Positions 1 through 12,900 of a stretch of DNA of 64,000 nt are shown here, one piece after another. Location of the stretch: the NCBI GenBank assembly GCA_963932465.1, contig OZ010794.1:446230502-446294501 (forward strand), written 5' to 3'. The translations under genes and the position numbers were made by a program. Source of the DNA: Maratus speciosus. Its lineage: Eukaryota; Arthropoda; Arachnida; Araneae; Salticidae. The notes beneath the pieces are model-generated. The model was given only the letters and a program-made list of their open reading frames with translations, was not told where the DNA came from and did not search any database. The stretch's first letter is position 1. Each line of letters begins with the position of its first letter.

Positions 1-159
1 ACTTATGTGCTCTGTGCTTATTTCTCTTTAGGAGTAGCATTCATTCACATTAAAACTGACAGGTCAATTTGAATAATTAAAACATCACATAAAAATGTGA
101 ATAACATTATTATTTTTATTTTGCTCGCTTTCTTGAATGTACTGGTTCTTTATATAAAC
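1..159. other. AT-rich sequence, nothing recognised
   Basis: No supported gene or repeat boundary. The 93-codon minus-strand ORF starting near 366 overlaps family A repeat sequence and is not believable as a gene. Confidence 0.5.
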
Positions 160-605
160 AAGTCGGAAATTGTATGTCAAACATGGCAGATGAGGTGCGT
201 TCGTACTATAACTAGTTTTATAAATATTCAGATCTGGGTGCAATAGCTGTTGTACTCTTGTGCAAAAATGCATGAATACAAAATTTATTGCGATTATATA
301 TATTAAATTCAGTAATACGGATATGATATGACTCCATCTTAAATAGGAAGTGATCACAATGACCACCTAGAATTATTATTTGTCAGGGGATATCATTGAA
401 TTAATTGCGTATGATGCGATTTAAAAGAATGAAGAAAACTTATAATCATATTTTTAAGTTTTGATTGGATTTTCATAAAATTTGAAATGACTCGGCAAAA
501 TTCTGCAATAATTCTATGCATTAAATTTCAAACCATTCGGTTGGGTAGTTTTTGCGCTTTTATATGCAGACAGACGGACGGACCAGCCGATGACTATAGG
601 TGATA
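160..605 (+). repeat. Interspersed repeat family A, diverged copy A1
   Basis: Starts near AAGTCGGAAATTG with GAGGTGCGTTCGTACTATAA. It includes ATTTTCATAAAATTTGAAAT and ends in the CAGACAGACGGACGGACC tract followed by GACTATAGGTG. The same order of blocks occurs at 34670-35390 and 41807-42235, and in part at 30686-30842. No coding capacity. The GACAGACAGACGGAC tail resembles tails of many arthropod retroposons; the class is unresolved. Confidence 0.65.
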
Positions 606-1659
606 TAATATTTACATAATTACGAAGGCACCTCAAAATTGGAATATGTTTAACGTTAGCCTGAGTTACAAACATCAAACTAAGGGGGCTATTGTGGGAC
701 AGTGTGTGATGATAATATGAGACAGCAGGGATGTAGTGGAGGGTATGCGGTGGTATACGCCGTATACCTTCTGGATTTTTTTAAGGAACACCTTATACCC
801 TCTGTTTCTCAAAAAAGCTATAGTATATACAGTGTAGGGTTTACCCTCTGCCTTGAGCGTATACCCTCTGCTTAGAGCGTTTGCCATCCGCTTTTTTTAC
901 GACTACACCACAGTGAGACAGTGTATGGGGCTAATGCGAGGCAGAACTTGGCATTGTAATAATAGTATTACATCATATAGCTTGAAACATCCACTAAAAG
1001 TAAAAACAGAATGTAGAAAATATTCTTCTATGTTTGTAAAAGGTTTTTAGTCGAATGATAAAACATGCTAGCTAGTTAATTTTAGAAATTATTTTTATGC
1101 CTCAATCTAAAAGAGGCATTGAAGGCCGAAGCCTGTGTATTGCCGAACATTGAAAATGGTGCATAGTTACAAACCGAAAGGAAATGGGAGAGTTCATCCA
1201 CAAAATATTTTAGATGAAAAGAAAAAATTACATTCAGTGGTGAATCATTATACTGTAAATTATACATCATAAGACTAACCACTGTTTTTATAAGAGATTA
1301 CTTAATTAAATTTAAAAAATCAAAAAATCTGACTTAGTAAAAAGCGTACTAATTAATTATTTCTCATCAATGTGAAGCTATTTTTTGCGTTACTTACCTA
1401 TTTTTTATTTACTTGTATTGATGACTTTTCAGTTGTGTTTAATTGTTAGTTCCTATCTACAAACACTGTTTTGATGAGACCTATAGATGTCTATGAAGGT
1501 TAGAGTTGTAGTAAAGCTAGATATCCTACCTAAACAACTTCCAGGTTGTGTATTTAAACGGAGCTGCTGACTGTAAAATAGTCAATGAAACATCGTCTTC
1601 ATTTTGAAAGACCTATCCAATGATATGCCGCTCAATAGGATGTGTAATTTTTTTTTGTT
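606..1659. other. Non-coding stretch with repeated TACCCTCTG motif
   Basis: No gene seen. Between 720 and 900 the motif TACCCTCTG or a close variant recurs four or five times, next to the perfect palindrome GGTATACGCCGTATACC near 752. The rest is plain AT-rich sequence. Confidence 0.45.
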
Positions 1660-1880
1660 TCTACCACCATTTTGTATTTTACGACTGCCATTTTGAATTT
1701 ATAAAAATAAAATCTAGCCTATAACCATCGAATGGTTAAGAAAAATCGTTAGAGACTTCATTCATTAAATTCCATCCAGCCGTTGAGATGTTTCGAGGGT
1801 ATAAAGAAATCCACATAACCAGATACGCGTGAAACACATAACCCTTCTGCGCAGTCGGGTAAAAAGAGACTGTGTGATAT
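1660..1880 (-). repeat. Interspersed repeat fragment
   Basis: Contains CCATCCAGCCGTTGAGATG and then GGGTATAAAGAAATCCACAT, an arrangement typical of 3' regions of arthropod retroposons, where a primer-like 'CAGCCGTT' block is common. A single copy in this window, so boundaries are guesses. The 1881-2278 stretch that follows is AT-rich with no feature. Confidence 0.35.
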
Positions 1881-2280
1881 AAAAAATAATCACATTTAAA
1901 TCATATAATAAAGGTAAGAAAATTGAGCTTACCTTCTTTTTTAGGATCGTCCACGACATCTTATCCTGGTTATTTATGTAATGTATTTATTGGTTTGCCC
2001 TATAAAAACTTGTGAAGTTGTTTTCTTTATTAATGTGTTTTAATTAATTATTCAAATTACTATACCTTTCTGTATATTAATTAAATTTATATAGGACTAA
2101 AAGGACATGCATATTAATATCTGGAGCATAACATTTTTGCTCGTAGCTTGTTTAAATAGCATAGAGAGAATGAATTAATAATACAAAACATTGTTCAGAT
2201 AAACGTAAACACATAAATAAATTCAAGGTTATAATTATAAACAAAGTATTTTTTTTTAAATCAATAAAATTAAACATATA

Positions 2281-3229
2281 CAGTTGGCTCTCTGTTTAAC
2301 GACTTTCAAGAAAGCTCGAAAAATCGTCCTTAAATAGAGATCGTCCTTAAACAGAATTTGTGGAAAAATAATATTTGGAAAACATTTCCCTTCACAGTTT
2401 ACAGGCTTAGGACTATCAATACATTTCTCAATATACTGGCGTGTTTAAAAATGTTTTATTTATTTATTTAAATTTATTTTATGTTTTCTTTCTTTCTTTT
2501 GTTTTTATTGATACAGATATACTACATATTTTTATCGCGCAAATACAAATTGTATTAATTATACTGCATACAAGAACAACATTACAGCATACAATGTTAC
2601 TTAAAATACAATAAAAATATTTATAATAAATTTAATTAAACAATGTTACTTACAGTGCAATAAAAATATAATACATTTAATTAAACAAATTAAGTTTAAA
2701 AAAAACAAAAAATGTAGATTGTCTCAGTGGTGGTCTAGTTTTAAGTACCCTTGTTCAAGCTTCTCAAGAAGGTTGAATGAGTCATATTCCACATTTGATG
2801 AAACAGTGTACTGGCGAAGAATATACAGGGCAGAATTCGCATCTGAGTAAGAAGGAGGTGATGTATCGCTTTCTGTGTCATCAACTTCATCTCCATCTTC
2901 TGCCTCTGAATTTGCATTTTCATTTGCGATGTCTTCTGAAGTTGGTTGTTAAAACGTCTTCGTCACATGGGTAAAGTTCACTACACCCTTCTCCTTTATC
3001 TGTACCCATCTGAATTGCAAGAAAACTTGTTTTCCTATCAGAGGACGCTCGCCCGTTTAACATGTTTAACGGGATCGGGAAAAATAACTACGTGAAAATC
3101 GTCGTTAAATAGAAACAATTTCGTCTTTAAATAGAGATTTTTTTTACTTAAAGGAGCCGAAATCGTAAAATATCGTCCTTAAATAGGGATAGTCGTTAAG
3201 TAGAGCGACGTTAAACAGAGAGTCGACTG
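2281..3229 (-). mobile_element. pogo/Tigger-like DNA transposon, internally deleted
   Basis: Terminal inverted repeats CAGTTGGCTCTCTGTTTAAC (left) and its counterpart CAGTCGACTCTCTGTTTAAC (right, reversed) are flanked by TA on both sides (2279-2280, 3230-3231), as expected for the Tc1/mariner/pogo superfamily. The motif CGTCCTTAAATAGAGAT recurs near both ends (two left, three right) and may be a subterminal transposase-binding repeat. The 949-bp element keeps only the 3' end of a transposase gene on the minus strand, so it is non-autonomous. Confidence 0.75.
2724..2948 (-). pseudogene. C-terminal fragment of a pogo/Tigger-type transposase
   Basis: Read on the minus strand, an open frame without ATG gives QPTSEDIANENANSEAEDGD and then a Tyr/Leu-rich segment (ALYILRQYTVS, NLLEKLEQGYL) ending in TGA. 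An acidic linker followed by an 'LxxLRxY ... LxKLE' helix pair is the usual carboxy end of Tigger-type transposases. The DNA-binding and DDD catalytic parts are absent, and the frame opens directly behind a TAA. Confidence 0.6.
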
Positions 3230-3231
3230 TA

Positions 3232-4354
3232 GTTCTTTGTGTAATCAATATTCCAACTTTATAATGTAAATTTTTATTTCTTTTGATTGACAGTTTATTT
3301 GATGAACCAGAAACTAACGTTCTATTTTGGTATCAGGATGAATTAGATGATGTAAACAATTTCACGTTGCTTGTTGCAACATTAAATGTTATTAAAAGTA
3401 ATTAAGTTGATTTCTGATAAGTTTTTCTGAAGAGATTAATCTTTCTAACAGTTTTTGTGCCATAAACCTATGCCAATGCAAACCTCTTTACATTGTGCAT
3501 CTCTTTCCTAACTCCTGCGAGAGAAAATTCATCACTTTCTCCAAATTCTTTTGAGAAGTTGCTTTTACAGTTAATAACTAAAACTGCTGCTGTAAAGAAG
3601 AAAAAAAAAAGAATAGATGCTAATTCAAAAAGGGATTACAAGTGAAAAGTGGATATGAAACAACAGAAAAATTAAGAATATAAAAATGAGGAAGAAATAT
3701 TGAAAGCAACTATACTTATATCTCTCAACAAGTGTAGTAAAAGAAAGGAGCAAAAGAAATTAAATAAAACTCAAAAATCTCAGAAGAAAGACAAGCCAAA
3801 TAATGATACTATAACAATAAAAAATATAACGTGTGGAAAACTATACATGAGAAACTAAACATGCAGAGGTTTACAAAAGCACAAAAGGTTGTACTCAAAT
3901 AGCAGGTGAGTTACTAGACAAAGTCAGCCGACAATGAAGGTTAGACTAATACTAAAACCTAATCAGGAAAACTGAGCAAAAAGAAACAGATTGATAAATT
4001 GTTCAAAAGATCCAAAACAGGCAGCAAAGGATTGCCTTTTCTTCAAGATACTGATGAAGAATAATTGGCGGATTTCACTACAAATGCCAAAAGGAGGAAG
4101 TTGATTCAGTTCTCTACAAGACACCAATATTTCAAGATTATAATTAATAGGTAACTTTTGTGTTAGCTGGCGGAAAACGGGAAATAAGACATTTAACACC
4201 CAAAAACAGATGTGTCTCATAAACTAAGTGGATCGAGATGAAGGAGAGGTAACAGTCCAACGTTTGAGGTGTTCTAACAATCGATTTAAGGAAGCAATAG
4301 CTAAAAAAAAGGCGTGTTTATAAAAAGCTATAGTCATAGGCATATCTGCATAAA
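3232..4354. other. No recognisable feature
   Basis: AT-rich sequence without a believable ORF, duplicated block or TIR pair. The 85-codon minus-strand ORF at 3963-4220 shows no motif. Confidence 0.5.
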
Positions 4355-6076
4355 ACAATTCGGTGGTAATTGCTGAAAGCAGGCTTTCGAGTTTTAGTTT
4401 TCACTTTCTAAATTCTTTATTTAGATTTCTCCTTATTTAAATTTGAAATGATGAACCCACGAAGAAATCTAGTTGCTTCAAGAAAATTTGCCATGACTGT
4501 CTTGCTTAATGCATTTATGAAAAATAAAGTTTCGTAATAATATTCTGGTAGTGTTACATAATCTATGCGTGGGGCAGGAATTTTGTTTCTTGGTAATTAT
4601 TTCGCAAAAATTAAAACAATAAACATTCTGTTAGTAACTGTTTCAGATTCTCTGCAAAATAACACCAAATTTATTTGAGCCGGTTGCGTGACTTGTTAGA
4701 ATACGGTACCCACACGTGATAGCATTACGCCAAATATTATAATACTGAGTCGAAATAAACATAATGGCTGCACAAAATACTTTGAATACATTACTGTTTA
4801 TTTGTGGTAATTGCAGAGACGCTAATTTAAGTTTTAGTTTTTCGCTTTCTAAATTTTTATTTATGGTTTTTCTTATTTAGATATAGAACACATTAACCCA
4901 TGAGGCAATACAGATGCCTCGAGCGTCGTCAGGGGTCTCGTCGTCAGGGGTCGCGTCTCGTGGCCGTCTCAAGGGATGTATCTATGCATCTATAAAAAGC
5001 TAAAGTTTCGTCATAATATTCTGTAGTGTTAAAAAATGTTTCATAATCTATGGATGATGTGTGATTTTTATTGCTTGAAACTATAAAAGTTCTATTAGTA
5101 AATGTCCCACATTCTCTACAAAATAGCACCAAATTTATGTGAGTTGATTGCATGATTTGTTAGAATAGAGTATTCACATGTGTAACATTACGCTAATAAT
5201 ATAATAATGAACGTAAAATATATATATTCGATTCAAATAATTCCAAGAATATTTCGTTAAACATTTGACACGCATTTTTACACCTTCTTAAAGCCTGGTG
5301 CGACATAATAGAATATTTTACAAAATAGAAGTTATATCTTTTTAGTAGCACATCCATTTATTGACATATCTACGATCTAATATTTTAAATACATTATTGT
5401 TTATTGGTGGTATTGCTGAAAGCAGGTTTTCAAGTTTTAGTTTTTCGTTTTCTAAATTCAATATTTAGATTTTTCCTTATTTAGATATGAAAAGATAAAT
5501 CCACGAGGCAATCCATTTTCCTCAAGTAAATTCGTTATCACCATCTCCTGAGGTGCATCTATATATCCTTAAAAACATGAAGTTTTGTAACAACATGCTG
5601 GTGTGTTAGAAATTGTTTAATAAATCTATGCGGGTGCATGAATTTTGGTTCTTTTAAATTATTTTGAAAAAATTAAAACAATAAAAATTCTATTATTAAG
5701 TGTCTCAGATTCTCAGCAAAATAACATTACTATTTGAATCGATTGCGTTGTTTATTAGAGTAAGGTATTCATACGTGAGATTTTATAATAATAATAATAA
5801 ACCGAAAAAAATATATTGACTGCACAAAATATTTTGAATACATTATTGTTTATTGGTGGTAATTACTCAGAGAGTTTTTCAAGCTTTCGTTTTTTGCTCT
5901 CTAAATTCTTTGTTTAGATATGAAAAGAAAAATCAACGAGGCAATTCAGTTGCCTTAAGCCAATTCGTCATCGCCATCTTATGAGGTGCATCTATACATC
6001 TTTAAAAACATGAAGTTTCGTAACAATATTCTGGTGTGTTAGAAAGTGTTTCATAAATCTATGCGTGGTGCATGAA

Positions 6077-6111
<35 letters not shown>

Positions 6112-6860
6112 TTGAAAAAATTAAGACAATTGAAATTCTATTAGTAAGTGTCAAAATAACACTATTTGAGTGAGGTGTGTTGTTTGTTAGAATAAGGTAT
6201 TCATACATCAGACATTACACTAATAATAATGAACCGAAAAAAATATATTGGCTACGCAAAATATTTTGAATACATAACTGTTTATTGGTGGTTAATTGGT
6301 AAGAGCGAGTCTTCAAGTTTTACTTTTTCTCTTTATAAATTCTTTATTTAGATTTTTCCTTATTTGAATATGGAAAAATTATCCCACGAGGCAATCCAGA
6401 GACCTCGAACTAATTCGTCATGACCGTCTAGCAGGATGCATCTACGCACCTATGAAAAGATGAAGTTTCATAACATTATTTTGGTAGTGTTAAAAAGTCT
6501 TTCATAACCTGTAGATAGTGTATGATTTTTATTTCTTGTTTTTATTTTTATTTTTGCAAAAAACTAAAACAACACTAATTCTATTAATATATGTCTCACA
6601 TTATCTACAAAATAACCCAAAATTTAATTGAGTCGTTGCATAGTTCGATTGAATAAGATATTCATACGTTTGACATTACGCTAATAAATAATAATGAACC
6701 GACAAAAAATACATTCGATTAAAACAATTCCAAAAAAAATTCGATGAACTTTATCTATCACGCAGCCTTTCACCTGCTTAAAGCCTGATGATACATAATA
6801 GAATATTTTACGAAACAGAGGTTATATCTTTTCAATAGCACATCCATTGATTGGCTGCTC
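4355..6860 (+). repeat. Tandem array of ~430-600-bp units (about 5 copies)
   Basis: Units open with TTTGAATACATTAYTGTTTA and TTGGTGGTAATT. These are followed by AAGTTTTAGTTTTTCGCTTT, then CACGAGGCAATCCAG, GTTTCGTAAYAATATTCTGG and an AACACCAAATTTATTTGAG block. Anchors lie near 4355 (partial), 4790, 5387, 5838 and 6269. A TTA microsatellite (about 6080-6112) sits inside one unit. The units are non-coding and 10-25% diverged by eye, so the array is old or evolves without homogenisation. Confidence 0.7.
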
Positions 6861-8619
6861 CACACGTCTTATGCTTTAGGCACGCAACCATTTTTATATC
6901 TACGGCTTTAAGAGATATATATTTATGTAGTCATGACAACAAAACCGCATCTGCACGCAAGTTTGTAAGGACAGCAGCAAAACAATGCAACTCGATCGGT
7001 GAATGACTGCAACAGAAAGCCAATCGAACGCCAGAAAATATTCAACAGAAAAACAGATGATTCAGTTTTACCATTTAGTGACATCTGTTGTTTCAACGCT
7101 ATTTTCAGAAAATGCTTCGCTGTAAATGGCCATAATTTTTAAGAAATTTAATTCAAAACGAGTTTATTAATCATTGTTATGTAATTAAAACGATAAATGT
7201 CTTCATCATTTGATCTAATGACATGCAATTTCACATCTGCGGTTGAAATGTTTGTTTTCTCCCATTCTTTTGTTTGAAACGAAAATCTTCACAAAGTTCC
7301 GCATAATATTTGCTGAATATTTTTTCAGCTTTACTTTTTTTGCAACCGAAAGGATTATAAATATTAATAATTCTGCCAAAATATATCTTACCAAGTTTGA
7401 AGTTTATGCTTTCAATTGCTCTATGAAAACTGGAATTATTTAAAGTTTGTCTTCTTCTGCTATATTCAGTTTGGTATGGTGTTACAAAGCATATGAGAAT
7501 CATATCTGTTCATCAAACAACAAAGGAAAAAACGTTTAAAATAAAACGTATAAATTAAAACATTCTCACTAAAAATTTTGCTATCCTCTGTATAATTATA
7601 CTGGAAACAAATTAAAAATAAATTAACATTTTAAAAATATATTTTGTGTGAGAATGTGATATTTACGGAGAATACAAAATGTACCATATTGTCATTTGGC
7701 TTGACCAAACTTGAATGGTAATTTTACGAAAAAATTGTTCAGTTTTTACTAAGTCATTTTAGTTTGACAGGAAATTAAAGATTAGTAAATGGACGAAATG
7801 ATAGATGGGACTAAAATATCTTTTGCCATTACTTAAAGTACAGTTTAGTTCCAAAGTAAAAATCAACTTTCTTTGTGAAACAAAGTTTGTAATTTTGTTA
7901 TGTAACACAAAAATGATTACTTACTTATTTTTCTTATCTGGTATAAATAATCTCAATTTTTTAAAACTTAATGAACTATATTTACTTTGTTTACTAATTC
8001 GAAAAACACTGTGATTGTTATGCGAATTATGATGAAAATATGTTTTACTTCAATATCAAGCTGTTCTACTTCATAACTTTATGTTTAAAAAATTTAATAT
8101 GCGAATACGTTGACCTGATACGACACAGAAATAATTTTATATGACTGAAAGAATGCTGAACTATCACCTTCTATAACATTTTCACATTTATAGTGCTACA
8201 TGGAGAAAAGTGCTTTTGCAGTTTTGTAATAATTTATTTAAAATGTGAACTCAACATACAAGAGAAATGAAGAAAATATATATGTTTACTATTAATTTAC
8301 ATTATTGAAAAATACTATAAAGGCCTTGATAATACGACAGTAAATAATACAAATTTGCTAAATATTTATTTAGAAAAATTTTATTGAACCCTTATTTACA
8401 AAAACACTTTCTCTCCTATAAAATTCAGCTGAATGATAAACTCGATATTCAATGAGCAATTCACATGATTTTATTCAATCATCACAGGATTTCACATGAT
8501 TCATGAGCAATTCATGCTGTTGCATTATAATTGATAAACTTATCTTTGATGTGGTTTATTTCAATTAAAGGACAATATTTTACTTTTATTCAATTGAATA
8601 TCCTATAGGCAGAGAAAAA
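6861..8619. other. AT-rich region, nothing recognised
   Basis: No convincing coding exon or repeat boundary. ORFs at 7231-7503 and 7243-7443 lie on opposite strands over the same bases and neither has domain character. The sequence could hold DCX 5' UTR exons or regulatory DNA that cannot be recognised from sequence alone. Confidence 0.45.
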
Positions 8620-9440
8620 AAATCCACACTTCTGTAAACTCGAACTCTTTCATTATAACTACTGCTTATAGTTAATGTGATTCAAATGTTTTATCACAAT
8701 GTTCACTTTCTATTATGAATAAAAGGTGTAGACTGACTATCAAAGAGTCAACACTTTAGTAAGCTCGAATTCATTCATTATAACTACTCTTATATTTAAT
8801 GTGATTCAGATGCTTTTATTTCAGTGTTCACTTTCTATTAGGAATAAATGTTTTAGACTGACTCAAAGAGTCAACACTTTAGCAAGCTCAAACTCCTTCA
8901 TTATAACTGCTACAATTCATCTTTCATGTGATGCAGATGTTTTTATTAAGATGTTCTCTTTATATAATGGGTATCAACTGTAGGCCGAAGATAAAAGAAT
9001 CAATACTTCAGTAATCTCAAACTCTTTCATCAGAACTGCTACAACTTATCTTTTAAGTGATTTAGATGATGTTTTTATTACAATTAAAATGTTCGATATC
9101 TATTTTTGTAGATTGAAAATAGAAAATAAGCGTTTTAATGATTTTAAGCTATCATATGAACATTTACCTTAAATGTGAGTTAAATATTTAGATCAAAGTA
9201 TTTGATTTTTATTGTTAAAAGTTGTTTGAAGATAAAATAATCAACACTTCTGTAAGTTCAAACTCATTCATTGTAACTGCTCATGCTGATCTTTTATGTG
9301 ATTCAAATATTTTCCTTACATTGTTTCCTTTCTACTACGAGTGTCAGCTGTAGACTGAAACCAAAAAAAAATTAACATTTCAGTGATTTTAAGCAATCAC
9401 ACTAAAACTTATCTTTAGTGTGATTTAAAGATTTTGATCA
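8620..9440 (+). repeat. Diverged tandem array, ~125-bp units, just upstream of the DCX start
   Basis: Unit anchors of the form TCAACACTTYAGTAAGCTC followed by TCATTATAACTRCT recur at about 8625, 8748, 8870, 8999, 9125 (poor), 9241 and 9371. Spacing is 116-130 bp, giving about seven units. Each also carries a GTGATTCARATG...TTTTATT block. The last unit ends about 30 bp before the start codon, so the array may form the 5' UTR or promoter. No TATA box stands out. Confidence 0.7.
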
Positions 9441-9465
9441 CAGTTACGCTACTTTATTTTTTGCC

Positions 9466-9920
9466 ATGAAAAGCAGCACTGGACTCAGACCCTCTCGATC
9501 TCTCAGCGACCTGGGAGATAGAAAGGCATTCGATGTTAAAGTTGGATATACCCGTAAAAGAATACCACCGATATCGACAAATCGCTATCCACATAAAGCA
9601 GTTGTCGTTACGATGTATCGTAATGGTGATGCGTATTTCCCAGGAGCCAAAGTCAGTTTCAAACCTGGGAGGGACTTTATGCCCGGATTTTATGAATATT
9701 TGAGTCAACGCCTGAAGGTTCCTGAAGGTGTCAGATACATTTTTAATCTCAAAGGTCGCCTAATGAATACCCTGGAAGAACTTGAGGATGGAGGTACTTA
9801 TGTTGCATCAGGTACAAAAGCGTTCAAGGACATATCTTATGGAAAATTAGCCAGAATAAAAACTGGACCCACAAGACCCAATGCCGTTCCCTTGAGACCG
9901 GATGAAGTTTTGTTATACAG
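9466..9920 (+). CDS. DCX gene coding exon 1 (N-terminus and first DCX domain)
   Basis: This exon carries residues 1-151 plus two bases of codon 152. It covers the basic Ser/Arg-rich leader (RPSRSLSDLGDRK) and all of the first DCX domain. The donor is CAG|GTGACT at 9920/9921. Base composition is clearly higher in GC than the flanks, and in-frame codons run uninterrupted for 152 codons. The ATG context is GCC ATG A. Translation downstream of the donor would stop at once, which supports the splice. Confidence 0.88.
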
Positions 9921-12900
9921 GTGACTTTTTTTCGTATACATTTTATTTAGTGTCAATGCTTCACAAAACGCGTCATTAAGTATAAAGTTAAACCTTTGAT
10001 TATAGGATCGGGACATATAAACCCCAGCGACTATTTTTTTAATTAGTACCATTTTTAAAAGGAGAATCTCTGCCTTACGCTTATACTGCGATGTTTTAAA
10101 AAGAAATCTACCACGAAATTTTTTTTATCAAATTTTGGTATACGACCGAATACAAAAATAGGTTGTCCAGTCCTGGCCCGAATTCTTCCAGGTAAGTATC
10201 GTCAAGTTCTGTAGCGTGGTTTGTTAATGTTTGGACAAAAAATTTTAGTCTGAGATTATGCCCCATACATATTTTCAGATTCCGTATTCTATCGCAGGTC
10301 CTACATTTAGATTTTAAAATTATCTGGAAAATATTATTTAATACGAGTCAACAAGATTAAAATAATTCACCTTTTTTCATAGTAAATTTATTAAATATGG
10401 AAGTAAATCATTCTTTCTTCATTAAGTATGTTCTTTAAATTATAATTTTTTTAAGAGAATGTAAATTTAAAATCATTATATCGATGTTTTCTAATTAAAC
10501 AAAAATAAAGATATTTATTCACCGTTTTTGATAGCAAATAATATCCCATTATTTACCTTTTCTTTCATTTTTTTTCAACAAAAATAATTTAGTAGCCATT
10601 TTTACGGAAACGTCGTTAAAAGTTGGAAATAAAAGACAATCTCGGAAACTAATACAAATTTTAAAATTCTGAAAGTTTATATGACATTGTCGGATTCATG
10701 GTGCTAGTTTAATTGTGTTGCGCTCGGTATTCTTTGAAGAGTCGTTGTGAAAGACAGAAAGTCCGCTTTAAATATAATAGATTCTCTCGACCACAGAACA
10801 ATGTGTCAATATCAACAACATGATTTTGTATTATGTAATCTTAAGTTAGGGAAAGAATTGTTTTAACTTAATCATTATGCATCAGGCTTACCAAAAGAAA
10901 TTCGTTCAAAAAAATTTTTAAACAGTAAAATTACAATAGAAAATCGTTTAAAGAAACTTTTGCTCCGTAAAGCAGTGATGGAACAGTGTAGAAGCAGACT
11001 ATCAATTGGCACCGCGAAATTTTATTAGTATTCTTCCACTACTTTCAGCACAGAATTTCTGATGTTTTTCAAGGCGAAGAATACTATTCAAATTTAGTGG
11101 TGACATTGACTAATCGCTGCGCCACTGTTCCGTCACTGAGTAAAGTAATATTAGAAAATCAAATCTGTTTTTATTGTTTCCATACATTGTATGTGCGCAA
11201 AAATGTGAATATATAAAATACATTATACAATATATAAAGTAAATGATAACATTTTATTTTCCTTGTACGATTTGTTTTTACGAAAAATATCGTCATAAAA
11301 TTAAAATTCCGTTTAAATTTCAAATACAGTTTTTTTACCTTTTTTATTAAAAATCTTTTTAAATATCATATATTTCATATTGTTTTTGTCATTTTTTTAT
11401 ACTTGTGTTTATTTCTTATGAAGCATTTTAAGGAAGCAAAATGAAGGACAGGCAAAAAGAAGAGTTTTCTCTTTTACACTGTGTATATACGTGGGTGGTT
11501 CAATAATTATTGTCCCTAATGTATATAGAATATTTGTACTGCGATGGTTGATGTGGAATATCGAAGCCTAATTTCTTAAATGCCTATATGCTCAATTTCA
11601 GAACCGTAGCTGCTATATTAACATAGTTTTGGAGGGAGGGGTGAAGTTTTAAAGACATATTTTGGGGGGAGTTTTTAAGAAGGGGGTGAGTGTGAAATGC
11701 TGGTTCGGAGCTTATGGGGCTGCATTTGGACAGTGGATGAGATGTGGCTACATCACTATGATCCCAAGTTCAAACGACAGTAGTTACGTCTCCTCCACTG
11801 TCACAAATCTAGCCCCATAAGCTAAAAATCAGCTTTTCACCCCCACTCCTCCCCTTTCACTCCTCCCTCCAAAACTATGTGAACATAGCAGCTACGGTTC
11901 TGAAATTGAGCATATAGACAAGACATTAGGTTAAAGAGCTAAAACATTAGGCTCCGATATTCCACAGCAACCATCGCAATACAAATATTTTATATACACT
12001 AGGGACAATAATTATTGAACCACCCTCGTATATACAGGGGTTTCCGTTTCAAAAACCATTACTCATTTTGTAAATTAATACAAAAATTAAATGCGTAAGA
12101 TTCGAACTTAAAAATCGCATATTTGTTAGCTGATGAAATAAAGTTTTTATTATTATTATTATTATTATTAACTTTTAGTCCGGGAGCTGGTGACATTGCA
12201 AGGCCCCGTGATCGCGGAATTGAAAAAATGTTTATGTAAATCGATAGTAAAAAGTCATACGAACAAAATGAGCTAGGTATGACTAGGTTTGATAAGCCGA
12301 AAATATGTTTAATTAAATTAATTATTATTAAAAAGCTATAGCGTTTTACCGTTATCGCGGATATTGATCACTCTTAGATCATTTTATAAAAATATTTGTG
12401 CTCTTTCAGAAAAACTTTCTATGACAAACTTTATTCTGCCGGAAAAGTCTGTCATATCTATTTTAAGGAGGCGGCCGGTGATAAAATTTCGTATTTATTT
12501 TTTTTACGTCGTTTTCTTTATTTTGCGCCTGAACGCTGGCCAAGTGTAGACCTTCCGCGATAACGGTAAATCATTACAGCTTTTTAAAAATAATTAAATT
12601 AATTAAACATATTTTCGGCTTGTCAAACCTAGTCATATCTAGCTTATTTTGTTCTTATGACTTTTTACTATCGATTTACACAAAAATTTTCAATTCCGCC
12701 GTCACGGGGCTTTCGATGTCACCGGATCCCTGGCTATTTGTAAACTCAATACATTTCAGCTACTGCACGTTTCGTTTCACGATGAACATTTAACCGATAT
12801 TCAATTCCATGCACGTGCTCTTTAAAATGATTTCCGTAAGATATGCAATAGCAGCTCTTATTGCTGCGTTTAATTTTTTTAATATTTAGAGATAAAACTT

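Noticed and set aside
752..900. GGTATACGCCGTATACC palindrome and TACCCTCTG repeats considered as a regulatory array
   Set aside because: No gene nearby to regulate and no boundary; it may simply be part of an old repeat.
4355..9440. Regularly repeated units considered as a CRISPR-like array
   Set aside because: Units are 125-600 bp, diverged throughout, without short identical repeats and unique spacers; the sequence is eukaryotic.
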